DNA of 64,000 nucleotides, taken from assembly GCF_018687895.1 (NCBI RefSeq), contig NZ_CP061307.1:1695948-1759947 (forward strand), written 5' to 3'. The stretch is from Polynucleobacter sp. JS-JIR-II-50 (GTDB lineage: Bacteria > Pseudomonadota > Gammaproteobacteria > Burkholderiales > Burkholderiaceae). The notes under the pieces were generated by a model that was not told the origin of the DNA, did no database searches, and was given only the letters and a program-made list of their open reading frames with translations. Positions within the stretch are counted from its first letter, which is position 1. Each line of letters opens with the position of its first letter. This document shows positions 25,364-36,698 of this stretch, in pieces. The position numbers and the translations under genes were made by a program.

Positions 25364-27730
25364 TCAGTCAATCGCAGCAAGCTTCGCAATACTCAACTGT
25401 AGCCACTTGATGCCATGACGCTTGAAATTAACCTGCGCCCTTGCATCAGCATCTACACCCTCCAATCCAGTCACGCGTCCCTCACCGAACTTCGTATGAA
25501 AGACATTCTGCCCGATGGTGAATGGGTAATTTCCGCGAGGTGGGGAGGCTAGCCTTTTCACTTCCATAGAAGCTGAACCAACTCGCTTCGCCGGTCTTTG
25601 ACGTTCGGAGCCCGAATCAAAAAAATCATTCGACTCATATTCGCGTTGACGGGTATAACCATCTTGCCATGTAGAGCCAGATCTTGAGCCACCGCCACCC
25701 CAGCGTGCATCTCTTGATTTAGGGGTGAGCCATTTCAATGAATCGGATGGGAGCTCTTCTAAGAAGCGGGAAGGCATGTTGTAGCGCAGTTGGCCATGCA
25801 ACATCCGCGATTGAGTGTGTGAGAGATACAGGCGCTCCTTGGCACGTGTAATCGCCACATACATCAAGCGGCGCTCCTCCTCTAAGCCGTTTTGCTCATT
25901 CACACTGTTCTCATGCGGGAATAAACCCTCTTCAAGACCGGTGATGAATACTGAGGTGAACTCTAAGCCTTTGGCTGAGTGGACTGTCATTAACTGAACA
26001 GCATCTTGACCGGCTTGAGCTTGGTTATCGCCTGCCTCTAATGAAGCATGGGATAAAAAGGCCGCCAAAGGGGAAACTTCGACAACGCCAGGAGCATTCT
26101 CACCCGGCAACATTGCGGCGGCTGCATCTTGGCCATAACCCTCTTCAGCAATAAATGCAGTGGCTGCGTTAATCAATTCCTGTAAGTTCTCAACACGATC
26201 CTGTCCTTCACGCTCAGAGAGGTAGTGCTGAATCAAGCCGCTATGCTGAATTACGAATTCGACTGTTTCTGGCAAGGTATTGTGACGCGTAGCTTCACGC
26301 ATGTGATCTACTAAACGCACAAATCCACTAAGTGCGGCGCCGGCTTTGCCCTCCAAAGTAGAGGCGGCTAGATATAAAGAACATTGCTGTGCTCTGGCAG
26401 CATCTTGCAAGGCCTCAATCGATCTCGCTCCAATTCCACGGGTTGGAAAATTTACCACTCGAGAGAATGAAGTGTCATCATTTGGATTCTCGAGCAAGCG
26501 CAAGTAAGCGAGCGCATGTTTAATTTCAGCGCGCTCAAAGAAGCGCAAACCGCCATATACACGATACGGAATACCCGCAGAAAATAATGCGTGCTCAATA
26601 ATGCGTGACTGTGCGTTGCTACGATAGAGTAAAGCTACTTCGGTGCGCTTGATACCGCTATTGACTAACGCCTTGATCTCGTCCACCAGCCAGGCAGCTT
26701 CAGCATGATCGCTAGGCGCCTCATAAATGCGGACTGGCTCGCCATGACCAGCATCGGTTCGCAGGTTTTTACCAAGGCGCTCAGAGTTATTCGCAATGAG
26801 GTGATTTGCCGTATCCAGAATATGGCCGTGTGAGCGATAGTTCTGCTCCAACTTCACCATCAATGGGTGGTATTGCTTTTCATAAAGACGCATGTTTTCA
26901 ACATCGGCGCCACGGAATGCATAAATACTTTGATCATCATCGCCTACCGCAAAAACGGAACTACTACCCATGCCACTGACATTGATGCGACTTGCGTCAT
27001 GACCTGATAACAATTTAAGCCATGCATATTGCAAAGCATTGGTATCCTGAAACTCGTCAATCAAAATATGACGGAAGCGCTCTTGATAGTGGGTCCTAAT
27101 CGCTTCGCTATGTTTGAGTAATTCATAGCTGCGCAATAAGAGTTCAGCAAAATCCACCACGCCTTCGCGTTGACATTGCTCATCGTAAGCCGCATACAGT
27201 TGCGCCATCTTGGCTTGGAAATCATCACCAAGCGCTAAATCTTTTGCTCGTTGACCGCGCTCCTTGGCGTGGGCAATAAAGTATTGCAATTGCTTTGCGG
27301 GATATTTTTCATCGTCAACCTTTAAACCCTTCAACAGGCGCTTAATTGCCGATAGTTGATCTTGGGTATCCAAGATTTGGAAGGTCGACGGTAAACCCGC
27401 CTCTTTGTGGTGAGCACGCAATAAACGGTTACAAAGGCCATGGAAGGTGCCAATCCACATCCCACGCGTATTAATCGGCAGCATGGCACTAAGACGAAGC
27501 ATCATCTCTTTGGCGGCCTTATTAGTGAAGGTCACCGCTAGGACGCCAATAGGGGATACCTGGCCGGTCTGAATCAACCAGGCTATACGGGTGGTGAGGA
27601 CGCGGGTCTTACCGCTCCCTGCCCCAGCCAAAATCAAGGCTGATTGGGCTTGGCCATTTTCGTGGACGGGCGGGAGGGTCACTGCCTCGCGCTGTTCTGG
27701 ATTGAGGTTCGCGAGCAAGTCTGAGTACAT
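25364..27730 (-). CDS. uvrD: DNA helicase II (UvrD/PcrA)
   Basis: 788 residues, superfamily 1A helicase. Walker A is [12 protein letters not shown] near residue 35, motif II is LIDEFQDTN, motif III is [13 protein letters not shown], and motif VI is [15 protein letters not shown]. The C-terminal tudor-like domain ([22 protein letters not shown]) is typical of UvrD/PcrA and binds RNA polymerase. It unwinds DNA 3'-5' in nucleotide excision and mismatch repair. Divergent from valS, with only 24 bp between start codons. Confidence 0.95.
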   Translation of the reverse strand: MYSDLLANLNPEQREAVTLPPVHENGQAQSALILAGAGSGKTRVLTTRIAWLIQTGQVSPIGVLAVTFTNKAAKEMMLRLSAMLPINTRGMWIGTFHGLCNRLLRAHHKEAGLPSTFQILDTQDQLSAIKRLLKGLKVDDEKYPAKQLQYFIAHAKERGQRAKDLALGDDFQAKMAQLYAAYDEQCQREGVVDFAELLLRSYELLKHSEAIRTHYQERFRHILIDEFQDTNALQYAWLKLLSGHDASRINVSGMGSSSVFAVGDDDQSIYAFRGADVENMRLYEKQYHPLMVKLEQNYRSHGHILDTANHLIANNSERLGKNLRTDAGHGEPVRIYEAPSDHAEAAWLVDEIKALVNSGIKRTEVALLYRSNAQSRIIEHALFSAGIPYRVYGGLRFFERAEIKHALAYLRLLENPNDDTSFSRVVNFPTRGIGARSIEALQDAARAQQCSLYLAASTLEGKAGAALSGFVRLVDHMREATRHNTLPETVEFVIQHSGLIQHYLSEREGQDRVENLQELINAATAFIAEEGYGQDAAAAMLPGENAPGVVEVSPLAAFLSHASLEAGDNQAQAGQDAVQLMTVHSAKGLEFTSVFITGLEEGLFPHENSVNEQNGLEEERRLMYVAITRAKERLYLSHTQSRMLHGQLRYNMPSRFLEELPSDSLKWLTPKSRDARWGGGGSRSGSTWQDGYTRQREYESNDFFDSGSERQRPAKRVGSASMEVKRLASPPRGNYPFTIGQNVFHTKFGEGRVTGLEGVDADARAQVNFKRHGIKWLQLSIAKLAAID

Positions 27731-27739
27731 CAGCCCAAT

Positions 27740-27745
27740 TATAAT
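27740..27745 (+). promoter_or_regulatory. Possible valS -10 just before its ATG
   Basis: A perfect TATAAT ends 9 bases before the valS ATG at 27755, inside the 24-bp gap to the divergent uvrD. If used, transcription would begin at or very near the start codon, giving a leaderless message. No good -35 is visible. Confidence 0.35.
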
Positions 27746-27754
27746 TTGCCTCTT

Positions 27755-30646
27755 ATGCCAAATGCCTCAAATACCCCTAATTCACCAGCGGCCAGCTCAG
27801 CGGACGAGCTCGCCAAATCCTACGAACCCGCCCCGATAGAGGCCTACTGGGGTCCAGAGTGGGAACGACGGGGTATCGCGGACTCCACCATGGATGAGGG
27901 CAAAGGTAATTTTTCTATTCAGCTTCCCCCACCCAACGTAACCGGCACCCTACATATGGGGCACGCTTTCAACCAAACCATCATGGATGGCTTGGTACGT
28001 CACGCTCGCATGACGGGCAAAAATACTTTATGGGTACCGGGCACAGATCATGCCGGCATTGCGACTCAAATTGTTGTGGAGCGCCAACTCGATGCTCAAA
28101 AAGTTTCTCGCCATGATTTGGGTCGTGAGAAGTTTTTAGAAAAAGTATGGGAGTGGAAAGAAACTTCCGGCAACACGATTACTCGTCAAATTCGTCGCCT
28201 TGGCGCATCGATTGATTGGGGCAAAGAATATTTCACAATGGACAGCAAGATGTCCAAGGCAGTTGTCGAAGTCTTTGTCCGCCTACATGAACAAGGTTTG
28301 ATTTACCGCGGTAAGCGCTTGGTGAACTGGGACCCTGTTTTGGGTACAGCAGTTTCTGATTTAGAGGTAGTGAGCGAAGAAGAAGATGGATCAATGTGGC
28401 ACATCCGCTATCCATTGACCGATGGCTCTGGCCACCTCACCGTTGCAACTACCCGTCCAGAAACCTTATTGGGTGACGTTGCCGTCATGGTGAACCCAGA
28501 AGACGAGCGCTATAAACACCTTATCGGTAAGTCAGTGAACTTACCTTTATGTGATCGTCAGATCCCCATCATTGCTGATGACTATGTTGATTTGAACTTT
28601 GGCACCGGTGTTGTGAAGGTAACCCCCGCGCATGACTTTAATGACTATGCAGTAGGTCAACGCCATCAACTAGCCATGATCAACATCCTCACTTTGGATG
28701 CCAAGATTAATGAGAATGCTCCAGCCGCCTATCAAGGCATGGAAAGATTCGCAGCACGTAAGCAAGTAGTTTCTGATTTAGAGGCTGCTGGTTTATTGGA
28801 TAAAGTTCAGCCACATAAATTAATGGTGCCACGCGGTGATCGCACCCAAACCATCATTGAACCCATGCTCACTGACCAATGGTTTGTGGCGATGTCCAAA
28901 CCCAGTCCCGATAACAAGTACCAACCCGGCTCATCGATTGCTGGTGCTGCCTTAGATGCGGTAACTAAGGGTGATATCAAGCTCGTTCCAGAAAACTGGA
29001 TTAACACCTATACCCAGTGGTTAGAAAACATTCAAGACTGGTGTATCTCCCGTCAACTCTGGTGGGGCCATCAAATCCCCGCTTGGTATGGCGATGATGA
29101 GCAAATTTTTGTCGGGCGCTCTGAAGAAGAAGCTAAAGCGAAAGCTGCTGCGGCTGGTTACAGCGGCAAACTCAACCGTGACCCTGACGTTCTGGATACC
29201 TGGTTCAGCTCTGCCCTCGTACCATTCAGCTCTTTAGGCTGGCCCGAAGAAACGCCTGCATTAAATCACTTCTTACCTTCATCCGTTTTGGTGACCGGTT
29301 TTGACATCATCTTCTTCTGGGTGGCGCGCATGGTCATGATGACCTGCCACTTCACTGGAAAAGTACCGTTCCACACCGTCTATGTTCACGGTCTAGTGCG
29401 TGATGCGGAAGGTCAGAAGATGAGCAAGTCCAAAGGTAACACTTTGGACCCAATTGATTTGATTGACGGTATCAAAATTGAAGAGCTAGTAGGCAAGCGA
29501 ACTACTGGCCTCATGAATCCAAAACAGGCTGAGAGCATTAGCAAGAAAACGAAGAAAGAGTTTCCGGATGGCATTCCTGCGTTCGGCACTGATGCCCTAC
29601 GTTTTACTTTTGCCTCCCTGGCTTCGCTGGGTCGCAATATTAACTTTGATCAGAAGCGCTGCGAAGGCTATCGCAATTTCTGCAACAAACTCTGGAACGC
29701 CACTCGCTTTGTACTCATGAACTGCCCTGGTGGCGATGAAGACAATGGCTTCGCCCCTTGTGACAACCAGTGCGGCCCTGATGGCTATTTGGATTTTTCC
29801 CCAGCCGATCGTTGGATCGTTTCTCAACTACAAAGGACTGAAGCCGAGGTAGCTAAAGGCTTTGAGGCTTATCGCTTTGACAATATTGCCAGCAGCATTT
29901 ACCAATTTGTTTGGGATGAGTATTGCGATTGGTATCTAGAGCTTGCTAAAGTGCAGTTGCAGACTGGTACACCAGCGCAACAACGTGCAACCCGCCGCAC
30001 CCTATTGCGTGTTTTGGAAACCATTCTGCGCATGGCGCATCCTTTAATTCCATTTATTACCGAAACGCTTTGGCAGACTGTTGGCCCTAAATCTGGAAAA
30101 GTTTTAGCCCAGCAAGAAAAACAAACTATTGCTCTTCAGCCTTACCCCATTGCTCAGCCTGAAAAGATTGATGAGAAGAGTGAAGCCTGGGTTGCGCAGA
30201 TCAAAGCGATTGTGGATGCCTGCAGAAATCTTCGCGGCGAGATGCAAGTTCCTCCCGGTCAAAAAGTGCCACTCTGGATCTGCGGTCCAAAAGGGTTCCT
30301 GGAAAAAGCCACCCCCTATCTCATGGCGCTTGCTAAATTAGCCGAGGTCAAAATCTATAGCGATGAATCTTCTTTAGAAAAAGATGCTCCAGGCGCGCCG
30401 ATTGCTTTGGTGGGCGATATCAAGCTCTTACTTAAGATTGAGGTGGATGTTGGCGCCGAACGAATCCGTCTAGGGAAGGAAATTGAGCGCTTAGCCAATG
30501 AAATCAATAAAGCCAAGGGCAAATTGACCAATGAAAGCTTCGTGGCTCGCGCGCCAGCTGAGGTTGTTGCCCAAGAGAAACAACGCCTTGCTGGCTTTGA
30601 GCAAAATCATGAGAAGCTTGTTGCACAATTAGAGCGTCTTAAATAA
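27755..30646 (+). CDS. valS: Valyl-tRNA synthetase
   Basis: 963 residues from the ATG at 27755; a TTG three codons upstream is possible. Class I synthetase: HIGH-like motif [13 protein letters not shown] near residue 67, the editing domain ([11 protein letters not shown]), KMSKSKGN near residue 553, the anticodon-binding domain, and a C-terminal coiled-coil arm ([20 protein letters not shown]). It charges tRNA-Val. No Shine-Dalgarno is evident, in keeping with a possible leaderless start. Confidence 0.96.
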   Translation: MPNASNTPNSPAASSADELAKSYEPAPIEAYWGPEWERRGIADSTMDEGKGNFSIQLPPPNVTGTLHMGHAFNQTIMDGLVRHARMTGKNTLWVPGTDHAGIATQIVVERQLDAQKVSRHDLGREKFLEKVWEWKETSGNTITRQIRRLGASIDWGKEYFTMDSKMSKAVVEVFVRLHEQGLIYRGKRLVNWDPVLGTAVSDLEVVSEEEDGSMWHIRYPLTDGSGHLTVATTRPETLLGDVAVMVNPEDERYKHLIGKSVNLPLCDRQIPIIADDYVDLNFGTGVVKVTPAHDFNDYAVGQRHQLAMINILTLDAKINENAPAAYQGMERFAARKQVVSDLEAAGLLDKVQPHKLMVPRGDRTQTIIEPMLTDQWFVAMSKPSPDNKYQPGSSIAGAALDAVTKGDIKLVPENWINTYTQWLENIQDWCISRQLWWGHQIPAWYGDDEQIFVGRSEEEAKAKAAAAGYSGKLNRDPDVLDTWFSSALVPFSSLGWPEETPALNHFLPSSVLVTGFDIIFFWVARMVMMTCHFTGKVPFHTVYVHGLVRDAEGQKMSKSKGNTLDPIDLIDGIKIEELVGKRTTGLMNPKQAESISKKTKKEFPDGIPAFGTDALRFTFASLASLGRNINFDQKRCEGYRNFCNKLWNATRFVLMNCPGGDEDNGFAPCDNQCGPDGYLDFSPADRWIVSQLQRTEAEVAKGFEAYRFDNIASSIYQFVWDEYCDWYLELAKVQLQTGTPAQQRATRRTLLRVLETILRMAHPLIPFITETLWQTVGPKSGKVLAQQEKQTIALQPYPIAQPEKIDEKSEAWVAQIKAIVDACRNLRGEMQVPPGQKVPLWICGPKGFLEKATPYLMALAKLAEVKIYSDESSLEKDAPGAPIALVGDIKLLLKIEVDVGAERIRLGKEIERLANEINKAKGKLTNESFVARAPAEVVAQEKQRLAGFEQNHEKLVAQLERLK

Positions 30647-30668
30647 AAACGGTAAGAACGGACCACCC

Positions 30669-31559
30669 ATGTCAATCCATTTCGGCTCTAAAAAAGTAAC
30701 TAAGGCTGTATTTCCCGTTGCCGGATTTGGTACGCGCTTTTTGCCTGCTACTAAAGCCAGCCCAAAAGAAATGCTCAATGTGGTGGACAAGCCGCTGATT
30801 CAGTACGCAGTAGATGAGGCAGTTGCGGCCGGCATTACAGAGCTCATTTTCGTTACGGGCCGCAGCAAACGCGCGATTGAAGATCACTTTGATAAAGCCT
30901 ACGAGCTAGAGGCAGCTCTTGAAGCGAAGAACAAACAGGACCTCCTCCAACTTGTTCGCAGTGTTAAACCCGACAATGTGGACTGCATCTACATTAGGCA
31001 AGCCGAACCATTAGGCTTAGGTCATGCAGTTCTCTGCGCCGCACGGGTAGTGGGTGACGAGCCGTTTGCAGTGATCTTAGCTGATGACCTTTTGGATGGT
31101 CAGCCGCCAGTACTCTCACAAATGCTCAAAGTATATGAAGAGCAAGCAGGATCGGTATTGGCAGTAGAAAAAATCGACCCCGCCAAAAGTAGCTCATATG
31201 GAATTGTCTCGGGGGATGAAGTGAGCAGAGGTATTTATCGACTCAATGGCATTGTCGAGAAACCGAAGCCAATAGATGCGCCTTCTGACCTCGCGGTAGT
31301 TGGGCGCTATGTGCTCTCAGCAAAGATTTTTGATCACATTCGTAATGTGAAGCCTGGCGCCGGCGGAGAAATTCAACTCACCGATGCAATTGCTGCATTA
31401 CTAAAAGAAGAGCCTGTATTCGCCTACGAATATGATGGCGTTCGCTATGATTGCGGTAGTAAGTTGGGCTACCTCAAGGCTTCTGTAGATTTTGCCCTAC
31501 GACACAAAGAAGTTGGCGAAGAATTCGCTGAATATTTAAGAGGCTGGTCTTTAAAGTAG
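30669..31559 (+). CDS. galU: UTP-glucose-1-phosphate uridylyltransferase
   Basis: 296 residues, typical of GalU. The nucleotidyltransferase signature [17 protein letters not shown] lies near residues 19-35, and [13 protein letters not shown] follows. It makes UDP-glucose for envelope polysaccharides. It is 22 bp downstream of valS on the same strand, probably co-transcribed, and is followed by a clear terminator. Confidence 0.96.
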   Translation: MSIHFGSKKVTKAVFPVAGFGTRFLPATKASPKEMLNVVDKPLIQYAVDEAVAAGITELIFVTGRSKRAIEDHFDKAYELEAALEAKNKQDLLQLVRSVKPDNVDCIYIRQAEPLGLGHAVLCAARVVGDEPFAVILADDLLDGQPPVLSQMLKVYEEQAGSVLAVEKIDPAKSSSYGIVSGDEVSRGIYRLNGIVEKPKPIDAPSDLAVVGRYVLSAKIFDHIRNVKPGAGGEIQLTDAIAALLKEEPVFAYEYDGVRYDCGSKLGYLKASVDFALRHKEVGEEFAEYLRGWSLK

Positions 31560-31579
31560 CCCTCCGGGGTTAGATACGC

Positions 31580-31607
31580 AAAAGGCAGAGAATCTCTGCC
31601 TTTTTGT
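31580..31607 (+). terminator. Terminator of valS-galU
   Basis: 7-bp stem GGCAGAG/CTCTGCC (31584-31590 and 31594-31600) with a 3-base loop and TTTTT after it. An A run precedes the stem, so it could also act on the opposite strand behind tusA. Confidence 0.9.
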
Positions 31608-31646
31608 TTGATCCCTTACCAAGAAATATGAACGCCAGACTATTTC

Positions 31647-31892
31647 TTATCTTCGCTTCATAAAGAAAACCAGTACATCACCTTCACTGGTGCTTGCAAG
31701 CAACTCATTACCAGTTTGCTTAGCAAACGCAGGGAAGTCATGGGCGGCCCCCGCATCAGTTGCCTTAATCTTTAGGACTTCGCCTGACTGCATTGTTGCT
31801 AATGCTTTTTTAGTACGCAAGATAGGCAATGGGCAGTTCATGCCAATCGCATCTACTTCTGCATTAAAGGCAATATTCACTGATTCACTCAT
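31647..31892 (-). CDS. TusA/SirA family sulfur carrier
   Basis: 81 residues, the usual size. The family motif is [19 protein letters not shown]; the Cys of C-P-L-P (about residue 20) carries the sulfur. TusA relays sulfur from cysteine desulfurase toward tRNA 2-thiouridine and cofactor synthesis; a closely related YedF-like role cannot be excluded. Its start overlaps the alaS stop by 4 bp, so it is coupled to alaS. Confidence 0.92.
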   Translation of the reverse strand: MSESVNIAFNAEVDAIGMNCPLPILRTKKALATMQSGEVLKIKATDAGAAHDFPAFAKQTGNELLASTSEGDVLVFFMKRR

Positions 31893-34513
31893 TTGCTTGC
31901 TATCCAGTCTTTAACGCCAGCTAAAGCCGCGCCCAACTTACTAGGATCGGTTCCACCAGCCATCGCCATCTCTGGCTTACCGCCACCTTTACCGCCTACT
32001 TGTTGAGCAACAAAGTTCACGAGGTCACCCGCCTTTACTTTGCCAATCGAATCGGCGGTAACGCCCGCAATTAAACTCACCTTATCGCCCTGCACTGAGG
32101 CCAACACGATGGCAGCGGTTTTCAGCTTTGCCTTGAGAGCATCCATCGTTTCACGAAGTACGCCAGCATCGGCGCCGTCAAGTCTAGCAGCAAGGACTTT
32201 AATGCCATTCACATCAATGGCTTGACCCGCCAACTCATCACCCTGGCTGGCAGCCAACTTAGAGTTCACTTTTTCTAAATCGCGCTCCGCTTGACGCAGG
32301 CTTTCTTGAAGTTGCGCAACGCGATTAACCAAATCACCAGGGTGGGTTTTAAGAATCGCCGCAGCTTCATTGATCTTGTCTTCTAGGCCTTGCAAAAAAT
32401 GTAGCGCGTTATTACCTGTCACAGCCTCAACACGACGGATACCAGCAGCAACACCGCCCTCCGAAACAATCTTCAAGCTACCGATATCGCCAGTGCGTCC
32501 CACATGAGTGCCCCCACAGAGCTCTTTAGAGGAGCCAATCTCCAGCACTCGCACCTCATCACCGTACTTCTCGCCAAACAACATCATGGCACCCGTCTTT
32601 TGCGCATCATCCAAAGACATAACTTTGCCTGAAGTGGCTGTGTTTTCCAGAATCTCTTGATTTACGAGATCTTCGATACGACGAATTTGCTCAGCGGTAA
32701 TCGGTGCGTTGTGCGTAAAGTCAAAGCGGGTCTTAGTAGCATCTACCAATGAACCCTTTTGTTGCACATGATCGCCCAACACTTCACGTAAGGCTTTGTG
32801 CAAGATATGAGTAGCGCTGTGGTTACGCATCGTATCGGTTCTTTGCTGGGTATCTACCAGTGCATTGATCGCATCACCTACTTTGAGCTCACCCTCAAGC
32901 ACTTCACCCTGATGGCCAAATACGTCAGCCTGAATCTTGAAGGTATCCTCCACTGCAAAACGAATACTGTCGTTGCGCAGTTCGCCTTTATCGCCAACCT
33001 GACCACCAGATTCAGCGTAGAAAGGGGTGTTATCCAAAACAATCACGGCAGCATCGCCCGCCTTCACTGACGGCACGGCAGCACCATCTACATAGAGGGC
33101 GGTTACTTTGGCGCCCTCATGCTTTAAGGTGTCATACCCATGAAACTGCGTAGGTTTGCCTTTGTAGTCCAGACCCTGAGCTACCTTGAATTTGCCTGCG
33201 GCTCTCGCTTGATCGCGTTGCTTCTGCATCGCTACTTCAAAGCCATCTGCATCGACAGTAACGCCACGTTCACGACAAACGTCAGCCGTTAAATCCAATG
33301 GGAAACCAAAAGTGTCATGCAAGCGGAAAGCAGTGTCTCCGTCAACTACTTTTGCGCCGCCAGCTAAAGCACCATCCAAAATTTCCATGCCATTGGCAAT
33401 CGTTTGGAAGAAGCGCTCTTCTTCTTGCTTAATGACTTCACTGACTTTGTGTTGTGCGGCGCGTAACTCTGGATAGGCTTCCCCCATCTCTTTAACAAGC
33501 GCAGGCACCAACTGATAAAAGAATGGTTTGCGTGCGCCCAACTTGTAACCGTGACGAATCGCACGCCGCGCAATGCGACGTAATACATAACCACGACCAG
33601 CATTACCTGGAATGACACCATCGACCACAATGAAGCTACATGCACGGATGTGGTCAGCAATCACCTTTAATGAAGGACTTTGTGCATCACAGTTTTCGCC
33701 ACCCGCCGCATCAACCGCATCCTTAGAAGCCTTAAGAAGATTGACGAAGAGGTCGATTTCATAATTAGAGTGAACATGCTGCAAGACTGCAGCAATACGC
33801 TCGAGTCCCATGCCTGTATCAACGCTAGGCTTAGGTAGCGGATGCATTACACCGGCCTCGTCACGGTTGTACTGCATGAAAACGTTATTCCAAATTTCAA
33901 TGAAGCGATCACCATCTTCATCAGGACTTCCAGGAGGACCACCAGGAATATGTTCGCCGTGATCGTAAAAAATTTCAGTGCAAGGTCCGCAAGGGCCTGT
34001 ATCACCCATCATCCAAAAATTATCCGAGGCGTAACGCGCCCCTTTGTTGTCTCCAATTCGAATAATGCGATCGGCCGGGACACCAATTTGTTTATTCCAA
34101 ATTTCATAAGCTTCGTCATCTTCAGCATAGACAGTGACCAGAAGTTTTTCTTTGGGTAACTTTAAGACTTGGGTCAATAAATCCCAGGCAAATTGAATGG
34201 CGTCCCTCTTGAAATAGTCTCCAAAAGAGAAATTCCCCAGCATTTCAAAAAAGGTATGGTGACGTGCGGTGTATCCGACGTTATCCAAATCATTATGTTT
34301 TCCGCCAGCGCGGATGCACTTTTGGGCAGTCGTCGCACGGTTATAGGGGCGCTTATCGAAGCCCAAAAACACATCTTTAAACTGATTCATGCCTGCATTA
34401 GTAAATAGCAGGGTTGGATCATCCCCCGGCACCACTGGGCTGGAAGGGACGATTTGGTGGCCTTTTTGGGCAAAGAAGTCCAGATAGGCCTGGCGAATTT
34501 GGGAGACTTTCAT
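31889..34513 (-). CDS. alaS: Alanyl-tRNA synthetase
   Basis: 874 residues, full length. Class II catalytic domain ([15 protein letters not shown] opening, [16 protein letters not shown]), editing domain with the metal-binding [12 protein letters not shown] and [13 protein letters not shown] motifs, then a coiled coil and the C-Ala domain ending [12 protein letters not shown]. It charges tRNA-Ala and clears mischarged Ser and Gly. Divergent from tctB across a 121-bp gap containing a perfect inverted repeat. Confidence 0.97.
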   Translation of the reverse strand: MKVSQIRQAYLDFFAQKGHQIVPSSPVVPGDDPTLLFTNAGMNQFKDVFLGFDKRPYNRATTAQKCIRAGGKHNDLDNVGYTARHHTFFEMLGNFSFGDYFKRDAIQFAWDLLTQVLKLPKEKLLVTVYAEDDEAYEIWNKQIGVPADRIIRIGDNKGARYASDNFWMMGDTGPCGPCTEIFYDHGEHIPGGPPGSPDEDGDRFIEIWNNVFMQYNRDEAGVMHPLPKPSVDTGMGLERIAAVLQHVHSNYEIDLFVNLLKASKDAVDAAGGENCDAQSPSLKVIADHIRACSFIVVDGVIPGNAGRGYVLRRIARRAIRHGYKLGARKPFFYQLVPALVKEMGEAYPELRAAQHKVSEVIKQEEERFFQTIANGMEILDGALAGGAKVVDGDTAFRLHDTFGFPLDLTADVCRERGVTVDADGFEVAMQKQRDQARAAGKFKVAQGLDYKGKPTQFHGYDTLKHEGAKVTALYVDGAAVPSVKAGDAAVIVLDNTPFYAESGGQVGDKGELRNDSIRFAVEDTFKIQADVFGHQGEVLEGELKVGDAINALVDTQQRTDTMRNHSATHILHKALREVLGDHVQQKGSLVDATKTRFDFTHNAPITAEQIRRIEDLVNQEILENTATSGKVMSLDDAQKTGAMMLFGEKYGDEVRVLEIGSSKELCGGTHVGRTGDIGSLKIVSEGGVAAGIRRVEAVTGNNALHFLQGLEDKINEAAAILKTHPGDLVNRVAQLQESLRQAERDLEKVNSKLAASQGDELAGQAIDVNGIKVLAARLDGADAGVLRETMDALKAKLKTAAIVLASVQGDKVSLIAGVTADSIGKVKAGDLVNFVAQQVGGKGGGKPEMAMAGGTDPSKLGAALAGVKDWIASK

Positions 34514-34538
34514 AGCAATAATTATCGCATTGGCACCT

Positions 34539-34558
34539 GTCTAGGGCAAACCCTAGAC
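34539..34558. repeat. Perfect inverted repeat between alaS and tctB
   Basis: GTCTAGGG, four bases CAAA, then CCCTAGAC: 8-bp perfect arms in the divergent gap. No T tract follows on either strand, so a terminator is unlikely. It may be an operator for tctBA or alaS, or a leader hairpin. Confidence 0.5.
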
Positions 34559-34634
34559 AAGATCCCCATATCCTGCCTTACAATCGCACAACATCAATAA
34601 ATCGACAAATAAGTCGGTAATTAAGGAGCGCAAC

Positions 34635-35093
34635 TTGGAAATCCGTAATCAAAAAGATTTTGGGGCCGGCCTAATGTATATGGTCATTGGTCTCTTTTTT
34701 ACCTTCATGGCTACCCAGTACCCAATGGGGACAGCCGCCAAAATGGGGCCTGGATACTTCCCCTTCTGGCTTGGCCTAGTAATGACAGCCCTAGGTTTAA
34801 TAATCCTAGTGAAGTCACTCAGCGCTAAAGCAGCGATTGAAAAAATCCCTCCTTTCAACTGGAAGGTCATTGGCCTCATTACTGGATCCGTCATTGCATA
34901 TGGCATCCTCTTGCCAACGATGGGCTTTATCGTAGCCGTGTTCGTTTTGGTATTTATGTCAGCCAGTGCAAGTCATGAATTTCATTGGAAAGGCACTTTA
35001 ATCAATGCCACATTTCTGATTGTTTTCACTTATTCGGTATTTGTTCTGGGTCTGAAATTACAGTTCCCATTACTGCCTTTCTTTCTTCAATAA
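34635..35093 (+). CDS. tctB: Tripartite tricarboxylate transporter, TctB subunit
   Basis: 152 residues with four predicted membrane helices and the TctB family's GPGYFP motif near residue 36. It starts with TTG, supported by AAGGAG six bases upstream and by the lack of a nearby ATG. TctB is the small membrane subunit of a cation-driven transporter for citrate-like acids; it works with TctA (next gene, 18 bp downstream) and a periplasmic TctC. No tctC is present in the window. Confidence 0.92.
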   Translation: MEIRNQKDFGAGLMYMVIGLFFTFMATQYPMGTAAKMGPGYFPFWLGLVMTALGLIILVKSLSAKAAIEKIPPFNWKVIGLITGSVIAYGILLPTMGFIVAVFVLVFMSASASHEFHWKGTLINATFLIVFTYSVFVLGLKLQFPLLPFFLQ

Positions 35094-35111
35094 CGTACCG
35101 GGATACTGAAA

Positions 35112-36614
35112 ATGGACTTATTTGCTAATTTAGCTCTCGGTTTCGATACCGCATTTACCTTACAAAATCTCTTGTACTGCCTGATCGGCTGCGTCTTGGG
35201 AACCCTAATTGGTGTATTGCCAGGTTTGGGTCCAATCGCTACGATTGCAATGTTGTTGCCAGCTACTTATGCCCTGCCTCCAATCGCTGCATTGATTATG
35301 TTGGCTGGTATTTACTACGGCTCACAGTACGGCGGCTCTACAACAGCAATTCTGTTGAACATCCCAGGAGAGACGTCCTCGGTGGTCACGGCGATCGATG
35401 GATATCAAATGGCCAGAAATGGTCGAGCTGGTGTTGCATTGTTCACCGCCGGCATGGGCTCATTCTTTGCGGGCTGCGTAGCAACTTTAGTATTGGCCGC
35501 TTTTGCTGCGCCACTCTCACAACTGGCATTTAAGTTTGGTCCAGCTGAGTACTTCTCTTTGATGATCTTGGGCTTGATCGGCGCAGTTGTGTTGGCGTCC
35601 GGCTCTTTGATCAAAGCGATTGGCATGATCGTCTTGGGCCTTCTAATGGGCTTGATCGGTACTGACGTTAACTCTGGTGTTTCGCGTTATGCGTTTGATA
35701 TTCCTGAGTTGAGTGATGGCATTGGCTTTGTTGCAGTTGCCATGGGTGTCTTTGGTTTCGCAGAGATCATGGGCAACCTTGAGAAAACCGATGAGGACGA
35801 AGGCTTCTTAAACAAGATGACCACGATGATTCCTACCAAGGAAGACGTCAAGCGCATGATTCCCTCCATCTTGCGCGGCACAACAATTGGTTCGATTCTC
35901 GGAATCCTCCCTGGTGGTGGCGCAGCACTTGCTGCTTTTGGCGCCTACTCGGTTGAGAAAAAATCCTCTAAGTACAGCCATGAGTTTGGTAAAGGCGCCA
36001 TTGAAGGTGTTGCTGGCCCTGAATCAGCTAACAATGCCGCCGCTCAAACCTCATTTATTCCATTGTTGACTTTGGGTATTCCACCAAATGCAGTGATGGC
36101 CTTGATGGTTGGCGCGATGACTATTCACAACATTCAACCAGGTCCTCAGGTAATGACCAGCAACCCTGCTTTGTTCTGGGGTCTGATCGCTTCCATGTGG
36201 ATTGGTAACGTGATGTTGATTCTCTTGAACTTGCCCCTGATTGGTATCTGGGTCAAGCTACTGAAGATTCCTTATCGCTTCATGTATCCAGCCATTTTGG
36301 TTTTCTGCTGTATCGGCGTCTATACCGTCAACAACACTGTCTTTGACGTATATGTGACTGCTGCTTTTGGCATTATTGGCTACCTCTTCTTCAAACTGGG
36401 TTGCGAACCGCCTCCATTGCTTTTGGGCTTTGTGCTTGGACCAATGATGGAAGAGAACTTCCGCCGCGCGTTATTGTTGTCCCGTGGCGATTTCACCACC
36501 TTCCTGACTCGTCCACTCTCCTTGGGATTGCTGATTGCATCAGCCCTCTTGGTAGTGATCGTGGCCCTGCCAGCAGTCAAGAAGACTCGCGAAGAGGCAT
36601 TCGTCGAAGACTGA
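35112..36614 (+). CDS. tctA: Tripartite tricarboxylate transporter, TctA subunit
   Basis: 500 residues, about eleven or twelve membrane helices. Conserved TctA blocks: GVLPGLGPIATIAMLLP near residue 38, YYGSQYGGSTTAILLNIPGE, and the repeated ILPGGGAALAAFGAYSVEK. This is the large channel-forming subunit. The bound substrate depends on the TctC partner, which must be encoded elsewhere. Followed by a strong terminator. Confidence 0.96.
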   Translation: MDLFANLALGFDTAFTLQNLLYCLIGCVLGTLIGVLPGLGPIATIAMLLPATYALPPIAALIMLAGIYYGSQYGGSTTAILLNIPGETSSVVTAIDGYQMARNGRAGVALFTAGMGSFFAGCVATLVLAAFAAPLSQLAFKFGPAEYFSLMILGLIGAVVLASGSLIKAIGMIVLGLLMGLIGTDVNSGVSRYAFDIPELSDGIGFVAVAMGVFGFAEIMGNLEKTDEDEGFLNKMTTMIPTKEDVKRMIPSILRGTTIGSILGILPGGGAALAAFGAYSVEKKSSKYSHEFGKGAIEGVAGPESANNAAAQTSFIPLLTLGIPPNAVMALMVGAMTIHNIQPGPQVMTSNPALFWGLIASMWIGNVMLILLNLPLIGIWVKLLKIPYRFMYPAILVFCCIGVYTVNNTVFDVYVTAAFGIIGYLFFKLGCEPPPLLLGFVLGPMMEENFRRALLLSRGDFTTFLTRPLSLGLLIASALLVVIVALPAVKKTREEAFVED

Positions 36615-36637
36615 TAGTTTTACGCCTCACAGAAACA

Positions 36638-36666
36638 AGCCCGCAGCTGTTTGCGGGCTTTTTCTT
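36638..36666 (+). terminator. Terminator of tctBA
   Basis: 8-bp stem AGCCCGCA/TGCGGGCT around a 6-base loop (36638-36659), followed by TTTTTC. It lies just upstream of glnS and insulates it from tctBA. Confidence 0.9.
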
Positions 36667-36686
36667 TATGGGCTGGGGGTTTTCTC

Positions 36687-36692
36687 TACAAT
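36687..36692 (+). promoter_or_regulatory. Possible glnS -10 just before its ATG
   Basis: TACAAT ends 6 bases before the glnS ATG at 36699. Transcription from it would begin at the start codon itself, a leaderless arrangement like that proposed for valS. No strong -35 is visible; the terminator of tctBA lies immediately upstream, so some promoter must lie in this short interval. Confidence 0.35.
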
Positions 36693-36698
36693 GTGGCT

